DNA from: Calvatia gigantea
Taxonomy: Eukaryota > Basidiomycota > Agaricomycetes > Agaricales > Lycoperdaceae
Assembly (NCBI GenBank): GCA_025093985.1
Contig: JACAAK010000008.1
Span: 1,798,001 to 1,862,000 of the forward strand
Length of the DNA stretch: 64,000 nucleotides
Reading direction: 5' to 3'
Below are positions 34,908 through 46,130 of the stretch, one piece after another. Below the pieces are notes generated by a model that was given only the letters and a program-made list of their open reading frames with translations, did not search any database and was not told the origin of the DNA. Within the stretch, counting starts at the first letter, position 1, and every line of letters begins with the position of its first letter. Both the position numbers and the translations under genes were made by a program.

Positions 34908-35750
34908 TTCAGAACATAAAGAATTGTCACACAAATCTCGTACTGCTTCTCCGTAAGCCCGAGGTCTTGCTGAAGTCCGGCCACTCTCGCACTGCCTGGT
35001 TACCCAAGCGAGTTGGAACTCCTCGGTATGCGGCGTGCAAGCAAACTTACCAATGTTCGATACGATCCTATGTTGATCAGTCAGTCACCGTTCTAAAACG
35101 GGTTATAACAGCTGGGAAAACATACCATGAAAGATAAAAAGAAAAAGATGGTCATCACAGGGAGGATGTTACGATCCAGTTTCCTTCGGGCCCGTTTCTG
35201 TAGTCCCGGGTTCGCCATGCCCCTGGGGCATCAGGGACAGAGGTCGCCGAGGAAGCAGAGGAACCGGGAACTGGATGCCTTGTCTTCGCCTATTGTAACA
35301 AGGCCAAGAAAGTAGGAGCTGAACTCAAAGGGAACAAAAGTCCAGGATGGTTTTTGGCAAGCATATATAGGCAAGTTGACATCCCCGAAACCGATATGCG
35401 CATCTCTAGGACCACAGAAAACAGACCCATACAAGTCCCCACGGCTCAAGAGCGCAACAGAATGGCCAACCTCGTGCGATCGTGAACTGGATATCAATAA
35501 AAATGTGGATGCCGCCATAAAAGCCCTTGGTAGAAGGTATATGTATAAGTGACGACAAGGAGGATATCACAGTGCCCAAAATAGGAGAGAATCTGGGACT
35601 GGATCCCGAGAACTTGACCTGCAAATCTGCAATCAACAAAGGTCTCCGACAGCACCACACCCAACCAAGCACGCGGCTTGATAGAGGCAAGAAAATAAAG
35701 GAGCAAGAGTAATACGCCAGAGCCATACGGGACGACCATGGTTTGGACAC
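34908..35750 (-). pseudogene. Truncated copy of the MFS transporter 5' end (block Y, copy 2)
   Basis: A degraded duplicate of MFS exons 1-2, part of exon 3, and upstream DNA. The 16-nt exon of the intact gene (32386-32371) is 17 nt here because of one inserted base (about 35,058-35,074), which shifts the frame. The rest of the gene is absent. It is separated from the intact gene by about 2.7 kb and lies directly against block X copy 1. Confidence 0.8.
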
Positions 35751-35966
35751 TTCGGGTCGACATCAAGTAAGTACTTAAGTAGGGGTTTGCTTGTGGTAAA
35801 TGAAAGTTTGGCAACTTGCACGTGAATGGTCGAACTTGACTTGAACAACTCCATTATTCTGGATCAAACCTCGGCTACCAACATCATAGGGCAACATGGT
35901 AAGCTCTCAAATAAACGCGTTTTTGTACACATACGTGCTTAATGGATCAAGTAGCCAAAAAAGCGT

Positions 35967-38045
35967 GTGCTGACAGGGGAATTACTCAAGTCTCCCATAT
36001 TTCAAGCGCTCATCCGGAATAACGCAAGGATATCGGACGAGGAATACGGGCTTGTTCTTGCTGCCGTCACTCGTGCCCATGATGAGATAACTCGACTGAA
36101 GGAACTTGAGGAGTCCGAGGGGGGGTCTCAGACTACATATCGACAAAGGCAGGCTTGCGAAGAATTCATCCAGAAGTACCAAGCCCTCCTGCATTGGATG
36201 CGTCGCCTTCCTACTGAAATCCTCGTTGATATTTTCACTTGGTGTACAGAGGGTAACACCAGAATTCCTTGGAACATATCTCATGTCTGTCGGCGTTGGC
36301 AAGATGTTGCACTCCATACCCCACGACTTTGGCGAAAAATCCCGCTGACTCCAACGACACCGACTATCACGACCGTTGAGAAACGCTTCATTAGTTTCAT
36401 TGCAAGGGACTATCTGCCGCGATCTCGAACAGAAACCATCATTTTTACTTGGCATCCAGACTACTTGTTAGCAAATCAACTTTTCTCGGTATTGCTGCAA
36501 CACATCCATCGCTGGGGACATGTTCGTCTGTTCATCGATCAACTACATGACGAATCACTTCAAAGCCGACTCGCTGGTCTTAAAGGTGGTTTGCACTCAT
36601 TGTACGCTCTCACACTGATCGTTCTAAACGGTTGGAGCGTTTCGCTTGAGGTGTTCAAATCTGCTCCTCAATTGAGGTGCTTACGAGTTGAGGACACGCG
36701 TCATGCAGTTTCGCCCCTCGAAGCCGGTTGGCCTTGGGACCAAGTGACACACATATCCGCCCATGTCAGAAGCATAAAATGCCTCGACTTAGGCTTACTT
36801 GCTTCGTTCACCAGCCTGGTGTACTTAAGGCTCAAGTGGATCATGTGGATGGAAAGTCCAGGCAGTGAACAACGTCAGGTCGTATTCCAGGCCTGTAAAT
36901 ACCTGCATCTGGATTTGGACCGTCCTATATTCTATATGCTTAACGGTGGGCCCGTCTCGGGTCCCCTTAGGCCCATGCACTTTCCCGTCTTGGAGGATCT
37001 TTCCATCCATTATTCCGTTTACCGTCGGGATGGATTCGTCCTGAAAGAACTAGAAATGTTTGTGCAACAACATGTCCACTCAGCGTCTCCGAAGTTTCAA
37101 TTGGTATCGGGGTCCACAATACGAAGGACCAACTTTTGTTGATGGGGTTTTCGCTGAAGGTGTATTGTTTACTCGTTTGGATACTCTCCCAGTTCTTCGA
37201 CTCACCTTCCCCAGTCGGCATCTTCTGGAGTACGTCCTTAAGAACTTCAGGGACAACGAATCTTTTTTGCGGAATCTTCGGAAATTTGATGTCAAGTTGG
37301 ACGCAGAGGTTTTCAAGGAGGATGAAATTGCGTGGATTTCTGCGTTACGTTCTGCCGCCGTGGGTGCGTCAAACCGGCAGTTAGAGGAGATTCGTCTGCA
37401 GATTCCTCCATCATCGTCCCCAGTTGCTATCTCACCCTGGGATCTCGTACTTAAACTGGATCATTGGGAGGACAGATTGCGGGCGGATTGGGAAAGACAA
37501 ATAGCTGCGGAGGGAGAATTTGATGCGCTATTGCCGGAACCAGTATCGAAAGCTGGGCATCTGGATACGTCGAAAGGGTTCGGCAATATGGCTATGCAGG
37601 TACGGGTTGGACAATGTTCTTGCATCATTTTCTTGCCCCCCCCCCCGAAAGATCTCTGATCCATAACAATAGACGGCTAGGCTACGCAGGTCTCTTATTA
37701 ATTTTATGCACACTCACCTGGTCACTGCGGACCCACACCGGGTGCCAAATAGTCCTTCCCGTCGTCGTAAAGAAGAGATCCTACATCGATGGATCGTGAT
37801 GTTCTGCAAGGAAGGTACGAATCGACGATGGACAACGGCAGGGGAGGATAGCGTGGTGTACATACATCCTCAGTCTCGTATGTAGATTCAGGCCCCCACT
37901 TTTTAAAATCTGAGTTGACCACTCCCTAGGTCTGCGCCGAGAGGGCCATCAATGGGTCCTGGGAATCAATGACTACGAGGACGCGGGCTACCTCGACCAT
38001 GGCCGGGTTCCGCTGATCAACCCTAGGTGGTTAGAAGAGCCTTAG
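35967..38045 (+). CDS. F-box protein with LRR-like region and a C-terminal module
   Basis: F-box proteins are substrate adaptors of SCF ubiquitin ligases; this is the typical expanded Agaricomycete type. F-box: LPTEILVDIFTWCTEGNTRIPWN-type core with HVCRRWQDVALHTPRLWRKI, after a helical leader (ARISDEEYGLVLAAVTRAHDEITRLKELEE). A variable LRR-like part follows. Near 37,090 the frame changes by one base (HSASPK versus RLRSFNWYRG), so this copy may be frameshifted. An intron after GNMAMQ contains 13 consecutive C. An exon 37673-37877 and a last exon 37931-38045 encode a basic tail ending in WVLGINDYEDAGYLDH and WLEEP. No good ATG is seen at the 5' end; a GTG begins the open frame. Confidence 0.68.
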
Positions 38046-38620
38046 TCACGGATGAATCGATGAGGGCTGAGAGCGCCGAGCGCTGAACGTTGAATAAGGT
38101 ACCATATGGGAAGTACCACAGTGGAACAGCCGCGGGGTCTTCACTTTGTTACCTTGCAGTTCATACAAGCTTTATCTTGTTTTGTACCCTTTGGTATGTA
38201 GTTATGAGTAAGTAGGAACAAAGTAATTGGAATGATGTATATATCCTCGTCCTGGACTCGGACGTTCGCCCGTGGATACGCAAGTGGCTATGGTCGATCG
38301 CACTACCGGAAACTTTTGGTGGCGATTAGTGCATTGTTAATAAAGCTGGTAGTTATTGATTCGAAGGAAAACGGGCCGAAAGAAAAAGATTGACTTAGGG
38401 GACGACCTTTACCAAGCTTACCACGCCCGCCTGCAGGTTGAGAAAACTGCTAGACTTTACCATGTTCCAGAAACTGGCAGGGGCAGATTCAATTGCCCGT
38501 GCACTATCTCAAATAGAAACCGAATTACACTGGAGAAAAAATTCAAAGTTCCATATCACACTCGAATGATTCCCTATGAAAACCTCGGTTTAGAGATTCA
38601 AATGCTAAATAAATGAGGGT
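37680..38620 (+). repeat. Segmental duplication X, copy 2 (3' end of F-box gene plus flank)
   Basis: Partner of 33965-34905. This copy keeps the GTATGT donor and the in-frame last exon, so it is the functional-looking one. The flank match includes the region around 38,455-38,600 versus 34,735-34,890. Confidence 0.8.
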
Positions 38621-38780
38621 ATGAATCGCTACGTATGCTATTAATACGGTGGTGGGGTTGTGGCACTCTACGTGTAGTTGGATTTTTTCTCCCGACACCC
38701 TTCCTCAGATGTCAACGAAGCAGGCCTCGTATCCGCGAGAGCACTGCAAAATATAATTAAAAAGTACCACCCTTTATAAG
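38046..38780. other. 3' flank of the F-box gene to the BiP stop codon
   Basis: Mostly covered by duplication block X. An open frame at 38356-38616 lies in duplicated non-coding DNA and I do not call it a gene. Confidence 0.5.
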
Positions 38781-41204
38781 TTACAGTTCATCGTGGTCGT
38801 GCCCAGAGTCTTCATCATCATCGGAGGAACCAGAACCACCAGAGTAGAGCTTGGTGGTAATGGGATTGACAACAGATTGGACCTCTGCGAAGTAAATCAA
38901 TACAATGCTCCCCGCCGAACGTAGGAATTAAGATACTTACCAGCCAACTTCTCTTCGAGATCTTCAACGCTAGCGCTGGAGCCATTCTCGTCGACCCACT
39001 CAGTGGCCTCCTTAACGGCATCCAGAATCGTCTTCTTGTCATCATCATCGATCTTGCCACCAAGACCATCAGCATCATTAACCTGGTTCTTGAGACCATA
39101 GACGAAGGAAGAGAGCGAGTTAAGAGCCTCAATCCTCTTGCGTTGAGCCTCATCCTCAGCAGCGAACTTCTCGGCGTCGGCGACCATGCGATCAATCTCC
39201 TCCTGAGAAAGACGTCCCTTCTCGTTCTTGATTGTGATGGCTTCCGATTTGCCACTATAAAAGGATCGTAAGAAACATATCACAGTTGCATATAGCGGAG
39301 AATACTCACGTTCCCTTGTCAGCGGCCGAAACTTTCATAATACCGTTGGCGTCAATCTCGAAAGTAACCTCAATTTGAGGGACACCACGAGGAGCGGGTG
39401 GGATACCAGTAAGCTCGAACTTGCCGAGGAGGTTGTTATCCTTAGTGAGCGAACGTTCACCCTCATAAACTTGGATAAGGACCGTAGGCTGGTTGTCGGC
39501 GGCGGTAGAGAAGATCTGGCTCTTCTTGGTGGGAATGACAGTGTTACGGGGGATGAGCTTGGTGAAAACGCCGCCAGTGGTCTCAATACCGAGAGTAAGG
39601 GGGTTAACATCGACGAGAACGACATCTTCACTTCCTTCAGCACCAGAGAGGATACCACCCTGGACGGCAGCGCCGTAGGCAACAGCCTCATCGGGGTTGA
39701 TTCCCTTGGAAGGCTCCCTGCCGTTGAAGAACTCCCTGAGGAGCTGTTGAACCTTGGGAATACGAGTAGAACCACCAACGAGAACGACCTCGTCAATATC
39801 CTCTTTCTTGACGTTGGCATCCTTCAAAACCTGCTCGACGGGCTTCATGGTCTTGCGGAAAAGATCCATGTTAAGCTCTTCGAACTTGGCACGAGTGAGG
39901 GTCTCGGAGAAGTCGTTACCATCCTCGAAGGACTCGATTTCAACGCGGGTGGACTGTTGGCTGGAGAGGGTCCTCTTGGCTTTCTCAACCTCACGCTTCA
40001 GTTTACCGAGAGCTCGGAGGTTCTTGGAAACATCAGTGCCGGTCTTCTTCTTGTAGGCCTTGACGAGGTAGTCAATGACGCGGTTATCGAAATCTTCACC
40101 ACCAAGGTGAGTATCACCAGCGGTAGCCAAAACCTCGAAGACACCATCGTCGATGGAAAGGAGGGAGACATCGAAAGTTCCACCACCGAGATCGTAGACA
40201 ATGATTTGAGACTCGCCACCCTTCTTGTTAAGACCGTAGGCGATGGCAGCGGCGGTAGGCTCGTTGATGATACGAAGGACAGTAAGACCGGCGATGGTTC
40301 CGGCGTCCTTGGTAGCCTGACGCTGAGCGTCGTTGAAGTCTGCAATAAAAGGTGAGTTAAATTGAAACGTAAATCCAAAATGAAAACCACGCACAGGCAG
40401 GGACGGTAACAACAGCGTGGGTAACCTTGTGGCCGAGGTAAGCCTCAGCAGTTTCCTTCATCTTGGTGAGAACCATAGCGGAAATTTCTTCAGGAGTGAA
40501 GGCACGTTCTTCGCCCTTGTGCTGCACGACAACAGCGGGCTTTCCGTTCTTCTGAGAAACCTTGAAGGGCCAGTGTTTCATGTCGCGCTTGATTTCGGGG
40601 TCATCCATCTTGCGACCAATGAGACGTTTAGCGTCGAAAACGGTGTTGGTAGGGTTGGTGTGGAAGGCGTTCTTGGCAGAGTCACCGACACTGTAGTTAA
40701 TAATAAGTCTATGCGCCGAAGAAAAAGGAATAGGAGTGCACGCACAGTCGTTCTTCATCAGTGAAACTGACCCATGATGGTGTGATACGGTGACCTTGGT
40801 CGTTGGCGATGATTTCTACACGACCACCTCGTTGGACACTAAAGGGACAAAGTGATTAGAGAGGGAAGAAGGAATTTACCAATTGCCACGTACCCAACAC
40901 AAGAGTAACTAAATTCAAGAAAAACGAATTAAAATCAGTGAGAATTGGTAACAAATGTAAGGGGATGAGCGTACGTTGTACCGAGATCTGGAAGAAAGAC
41001 ATCAGGGCCTGCATTTGTGACAAGAGAAATAAAGAGGGACGTACCAATACCAATGACAGTGCCATATTCGGGATGGGCCTCTTCTGCGTGAACCGCTGGG
41101 GGACAAAGACAGAGGATGGCGAGGACGGCGAGGAAGAGAATGGAGACGGTGGAGAGTAATCTCCGAGACTGTGTGCGTGTCGGACGACTCGCTGAGAACG
41201 ACAT
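38781..41204 (-). CDS. KAR2: ER-lumenal Hsp70 chaperone BiP/Kar2
   Basis: 674-aa ER Hsp70: it binds unfolded polypeptides in an ATP-dependent cycle and drives translocation and the unfolded-protein response. A signal peptide with hydrophobic core [18 protein letters not shown] precedes VHAEE. The nucleotide domain starts IGIDLGTTYSCVG and includes [12 protein letters not shown] and [13 protein letters not shown]; the substrate domain includes [19 protein letters not shown]. The C terminus is [13 protein letters not shown], the HDEL retrieval signal. Eight exons: 41204-41045, 40987-40975, 40908-40894, 40838-40746, 40690-40395, 40339-39310, 39254-38941, 38884-38781. Exons 2 and 3 are 13 and 15 nt and encode the phosphate-binding loop DLGTTYSCVG. 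Confidence 0.98.
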
Positions 41205-41817
41205 CGTAGTCGAGGTTCAAAGGGACTTGATAAATTTTGCAGACGCCTCAGACTATTTATTTCGCGGTATTCCATGACGTGTCACTCGTACGTGGCCTGG
41301 CCACGTGACTTGATCACATCTACAAGTCACTCGGCGCTTGCACTTTAGACGTGGCAGCCTCTCGCATAGACACACATAATATTCCGACTCAATAATCATT
41401 TACATATGCTGTCTGGTCGACCACGACCATTACTTCGTGTCTGGCGCGCAACAATACAGCCTCACTAGGCCCCACTTGTCGCGTTTCGCACCAACTCGTG
41501 TCTTGACTCGAAGCCTTGTTGTGTACGCTCCAAGTTCTAACTTCTCCACGATCCCCCTTCTCTCCATAACATTACGAGACCATTTATCGACTCACTTAAA
41601 TTCCAAATATAAGAGTGAACTACAATCAGCAACAAAACGAAAATAGACTTTAGCTCAAGACCCTTGAACGTTTGAACATTAACTGAACACGATTTCGGAT
41701 TAGCCATGGATTTAAACGTGTCAGAGCCGTGACGCATCGAATGTCACGCCGCGTGCAATTACACCCTAATACACCGCATCACTCGGTGCCCCTTGCCCTC
41801 CCACAGCAACCACCCTC
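41205..41817. promoter_or_regulatory. Divergent promoter of KAR2 and NAA30
   Basis: 613 bp. It contains several ACGT-core sites within 80 bp: TGACGTGTCA (41275-41284), the inverted repeat at 41290-41306, and GACGTGGC near 41,348. Such cores are bound by bZIP factors; Hac1/XBP1-type UPR sites also contain an ACGTG core. Location 70-145 bp upstream of the BiP ATG fits UPR control. Assignment to Hac1 is inference. Confidence 0.6.
41290..41306. promoter_or_regulatory. Perfect inverted repeat with CCACGT arms, upstream of KAR2
   Basis: ACGTGGCC-T-GGCCACGT: two perfect 8-nt arms around a single base. Each arm contains CCACGT, sharing the CCACG half of the mammalian ER-stress element. It overlaps CACGTG (41302-41307). 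Confidence 0.65.
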
Positions 41818-42808
41818 ATGCAAATGACTTCCCCACATATCATTTACCGCCAATACACCGGCGAAGCCGACCTTCCCCACATCATGGCCCTGGTACAGAA
41901 CGAACTTAGCGAGCCATACGTCATCTACACCTTCCGTTATTTCCTCCATCAATGGTCAGTTCCTATTCCTCGGCCAATGGGCGCCAATCCCACTCTGGTC
42001 GTGTGCCACCCATCTGTCATAAACTCACTTTATGTTCTCGTTACGACAATAGGCCACATCTATCATTTCTAGTACGTGTTTCCCATCTACAGCTCAGATC
42101 CGCTTTTAAGACTGATCTTTAACACCTTTCCAGGCTTATCCAAGTGAACCGGCCAACTCTGATCCGATAGGAGTAATAGTCTGCAAACAGAGTACGCACA
42201 GAAACAGAGCCAACCGCGGTTACATCGCCATGCTCAGCGTAGACAAGAGTTGGCGCAAACGCGGCATAGGTCCGTCCACATTCCCCCCTTCCTTTCCATC
42301 CTCACAGGATATCTTATAGATAACCGGGGAAATCCATCAACTTTGGTGCGGTCTCTCTTGTGTTCTCTTTTTCTTAGCTAGCTCCCTCGTTCGTAATTCT
42401 ATTGAAGCCATGAAAGAAGACGGCGTCGAAGAGGTTAGTCTCAGTTCCACCCCTTCCCCCTTTTCCACCCAGAACAACCCCCCACTCAAACGCCGCCCAC
42501 CTGGTGACCACTCTGATTAGATCGTCCTGGAAACAGAATTCGACAACTACGCAGCACTATCGCTATACGAGTCACTAGGATTCATTCGCGAGAAACGTCT
42601 GTACCGTTTCTATCTCAACGGAAAAGACGCCTTCAGACTAGTCCTCGCCTTACCTCCGTCCGACTCTGAAGACAGCTCCGATGTCTCTTCTAACCCTTCC
42701 TCTTCCTTCCGCAAACCTTCTGCCCTCCGCTGTCCTCCGTACCGCGCTATCAAGGTGACACCTTACTCCGATGATGATGATGACGATGATTACGTATCCT
42801 CCCGCTAA
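41818..42808 (+). CDS. NAA30: N-alpha-acetyltransferase 30 (NatC catalytic subunit)
   Basis: GNAT acetyltransferase that modifies N termini beginning Met-hydrophobic, as catalytic subunit of NatC (yeast Mak3). Five exons (41818-41954, 42053-42071, 42134-42269, 42378-42433, 42521-42808) give 211 aa. Motifs: [37 protein letters not shown] (acetyl-CoA loop, (R/Q)xxGxA/G type), [20 protein letters not shown] and [16 protein letters not shown]. The C terminus is extended, ending in an Asp run (DDDDDDDY). An alternative start MTSP lies two codons downstream. It diverges from KAR2. Confidence 0.93.
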
Positions 42809-43117
42809 TGGTCTCATGAATTCTTCTTCAAGCCTCTCTCACTCTCTCTGCGCGTGGTGTACGAATATTGTTGGTGCCATATAATCCTTCTCTCTCTCTC
42901 TCTCACACACCTCATTAACTTGGGCTAGTCCCTTAATCCCATCCTTTTGTGTACATCAATCCGTTGTTTCGTTTGACACTTTGGAGCAGATAACTGTTTT
43001 CCTTCGCTGTGTTGTATATCACGTACATGATAATTGAATTACGCTCCCACTCTTGTTTCTTGTACATACTGTAGTTGTCGAGTGACCATCTGGACTGAGA
43101 CAAAAGTGCAAAAACAT
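42809..43117. other. Intergenic with TC/CA microsatellite
   Basis: The 3' flank of NAA30, with a (TC)n(AC)n run at about 42888-42910, running to the tRNA gene. No gene recognised. Confidence 0.6.
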
Positions 43118-43188
43118 TCGGATACGGGGAATCGAACCCCGGGCTATCGCGTGAGAGGCGATAATGTTAGCCACTACACCATATCCGA
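43118..43188 (-). tRNA. tRNA-Glu (CUC), second copy
   Basis: Identical over 71 nt to the tRNA at 17587-17657, including the anticodon loop CTCTCAC. A T5 run on the transcribed strand (43114-43110) acts as terminator. Flanks differ from the first copy, so the two are not part of a recent large duplication. Confidence 0.96.
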
Positions 43189-43299
43189 TTGTTACTTGAT
43201 TTAGCAGTTTGATAAATATATTGATCAATCAGAATCAAGTGAGATCCGTCTATTCTTCTGCAGAGACAGCATCATCACAATTTTAGACGTTGAGCATGG

Positions 43300-46130
43300 T
43301 CTTGGGGTGGCAGGAGTTGGAAGCTGGAAAAGGTCCTCGATGGCCAGGTTGTTCATGTACGATTGTATACGAAACAGAAGTAAGAGCGCAAAATGCACGC
43401 AATAAAAGAAGAGCCACGAAAACAAAAGACAGCAAGACAGAAACAAGATTCAAAAGTGGGGAGAAGGATGTAACAAAAAGTATCAACATTGGCGATTGAG
43501 CAACATAGGAGACTGCCGCCCCAACGGAAACACCATCACTTCGCGTGTTACCCGTGATGCTCGCATAGCGTCTCACAGGATAGGTCCCATTTAGGAGCAT
43601 AGTCATCACCGAGATATCTAAACCCCCGATTATCCTCAAAAACTCCAAGTGACCACGTGGAGGAGTCCCTTCGCCATGCTAATCAGAATCAGAAGTAAGC
43701 ATAACGGCCTCCCAACAAGCGACGAAAGGTGACTGACGAGAATGCGAGGGGACGTAAAGCACCCTATCCTCCCCACCTGTTACCCACCTTCGGGACGGCG
43801 CTTGGTCCAAGAACATGGGTGACCACCCCTGAAGCATACCTCTAATAAATTTGATACAGGAAGACGACAGCGTAGGGCTCCTACATTCCCGATCTATGAA
43901 TTTTTGGAGCAGCCGATGGATGCCTGTTTCCTAATGGGTAACGATGGTAAATAAACGAGGAACATGAAGACTTTGACCGGTTCTTACATGAAGGACCAAG
44001 ACATCCGTCACTTCATATGTTAGGCCTTTCAGCAATAAACTCTCTATATCTCGCGCGGGTCGCTTCTCAGTATCGTCAAACGCCCGCTGCAGTACCTCCT
44101 TCCATTCTCCTATATCCTTCAGCTGGTAATCCAGTTGCATTTGTCCCTCCCGATCGTTGTCGGACCAGCCTTCAAGTCCCGAAATCAGATCCCACCGCGC
44201 GCGATGCGGTGCCTCAATGGGCTTGAAGTCGTCGGGGGTCTCCTAACCGAATTTCGTCGAGGCGACCACCCACCAATGTGCCCGTTCCCTTCCCTTCCAA
44301 TATCAATTCGGACGAGATCGTTAAGCTTTTCACAAATGCTCGGCAGATCGTCCCTCGCCAAGTCCGAATGGAGCCGACAGTCCAGCTGTCGAAGGGAAGG
44401 GACCAGTTCCCAGTTTGTGACCAAAGACGAAAGGGCTTCGTTGAGAGTTGGAGCATTCAGGTCCGTAAATCGTAAAACCCTCAGCCGCGGCAACCCACAA
44501 CCAAATACCCTCGCAAGGGTTACATCCTTCTCTTCCCGAAAGAACGGGGACGAAGTCTTGTACTCCCAGTGGAGGCTCACCAGGCCGGCAGAATGGCGCT
44601 TAATGAATTCAAGTGAAGTCGGCGACTGCCCGTCCATCAACAGTAAAATTTGGGTACGACATCTGAAGGTGTTCAAGAACGGGAAACCGTAGGCGATTGA
44701 TGGCTGCCGGTCCTTGCCAAACCATTTTTTGACCGAGGCGAAGGTATAGATACTTACATGCCCGAAAAACCAGAGACGGCTCTCCAATGTCTTTGGTGAA
44801 TCGATCACCGATTGTCAACTCCATATACATCAAGTTCTCGAACTCGCGGAGTGTGCGGTAGCTTAAAAGTCCAGGAGGTTTATCTGCATCATAAAAATGG
44901 GTGACCTGGCGCCACAACCACCCTAGTTCAAAACTCTGAACGTTATTGACGTCCTCAATAACGCCCGGGAGACAGTGTAGTCCGTCGATGCGAAGATACT
45001 TGAGACGAGGGGCTCCTCCAAAAACCATCCAAGACCTGTTCGGACGACCCCATAAACAATGCAACACGAAGTTTAGAGAATAAAGAGAGTGGAGCCGCCC
45101 CTCGAGGCGGGCTAGATCTATTCCCCGGGTGGGTTGAAAGACCTGGAGACACAACTCCACATCTCCCCATCGTTCGGTGTGCTCCAAAAGGATACCGTAT
45201 CTGCGATGACTGGCTTCATCACCCCTGTCCACAAGGGAGAAAATGAGTGTTTCCTTTCCGGATCGCTTCAAATAATCTTCACTGAGGAAACGAAGGAATT
45301 GTTCCTCGGTATGCCTATCTTCAATTTTGAAGCTGCGCATAGGTACCTTGCGCCACAAACGAGGAACAGACAACGCGATGGATCGCCATTTCCGACAGAC
45401 GTGAGCGATGTTCCATGGGATGATAGTGTTATCCTCTGTGCAGCAGAAGAAGATATGGATGAGGAGCTCTATGGGCAGGCGTTGTGTCCAGTGTAAGAGT
45501 TTCTCGTGTGTCGATATGAATGCCTCGCAGGCCAGACGCTTGCGGCGTGTCGCCTCGTGGTCCCCTTCTTTGCGTTCAAGCTCTTTCAGCCGGGTTATCT
45601 CTGCGTGGACAAGGCCTATCGCTTGGAGGATAGTATTGTGACCTTCTTCGGATACTGTACCATTTGAGTGAAGAAGGTGAGGTAGGGGAGGTCGGAGAAG
45701 ATGGGGTTTGCATCGGTACTTGGCCGTTTGCATGGTTTATCTCTAGGGAAACATAAGCAGTCAGTACGGTCAGATGTCTAAAAAGGATAGGTGTTAGTTT
45801 TCAAGGTCCGACCTGCAAGCCGTGTGGTTGGTCCAAGAGATGAAAGATCTCCACAAGTCAAAACGCATCCTGCGAACTTGTTACAGGGATGTACGTCATG
45901 CATCCCGGCTCATCAGTGCATCCGCACTTCAAGCTTCAGCAGTTCAGTTGTTAGGTACCTAAGCGCCTATGCATGGACCCCCTTATTTTTTTCTAATAAA
46001 ACCATTCTTTCAGTCGACTCTAGCTTGGACATACGTAACTGTCAATTTGACACCCGCACTGTGCACATCGCACAGTGGACATTCCAGATGAGAGAAGGGA
46101 TGTAGTCATGACACAACAACAAGCGTCCTA
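43300..46130. repeat. Tandem duplication unit 1 (F-box copy B with flanks)
   Basis: Direct repeat with about 46450-49090. Unit 1 holds F-box copy B. Shared flank sequence is visible downstream (AAAACAAAAGA...AAGACAGAAA near 43,420 and 46,530) and upstream (TCCGACCTGCAAGC-like sequence near 45,808 and 48,843). Boundaries are approximate. Confidence 0.7.
43931..45733 (-). CDS. F-box protein copy B, one-base frameshift
   Basis: Paralogue of the 36-kb F-box gene. From ATG 45733 an open frame of 374 codons reads KPHLLRPPLPHLLHSN, LVHAEITRLKELERKEG, then the F-box (LPIELLIHIFFCCTEDNTII, HVCRKWRSIALSVPRLWRKV). An LRR-like region with short leucine-rich strands follows. It stops at 44609 after VADFT. 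The next frame continues the family immediately (EFIKRHSAGLVSLHWEYK, FREEKDVTLARV) down to about 44185, then LKDIGEWKEVLQRAF near 44,100. Copy C at the same place reads FVEFIQRHSASLLSLHWEYK without the extra base, so copy B carries a 1-nt insertion at about 44,612. It may be a recent pseudogene. Confidence 0.65.

Noticed and set aside
34908..35750. A second complete MFS transporter
   Set aside because: Only the 5' exons and upstream DNA are present, and the small exon has a 1-nt insertion.
38356..38616. Small lysine-rich gene downstream of the F-box gene
   Set aside because: It lies in duplicated flank, and the partner copy at about 34.7 kb does not keep the frame.
32230..38620. Repeat blocks X and Y as a transposon
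   Set aside because: No reverse transcriptase, integrase or transposase motif, no terminal repeats and no target-site duplication are visible; the blocks are pieces of ordinary host genes.
39375..40355. 326-codon open frame opposite BiP
   Set aside because: It lies wholly antisense to conserved BiP coding sequence and reflects codon bias (few stops on the reverse strand).
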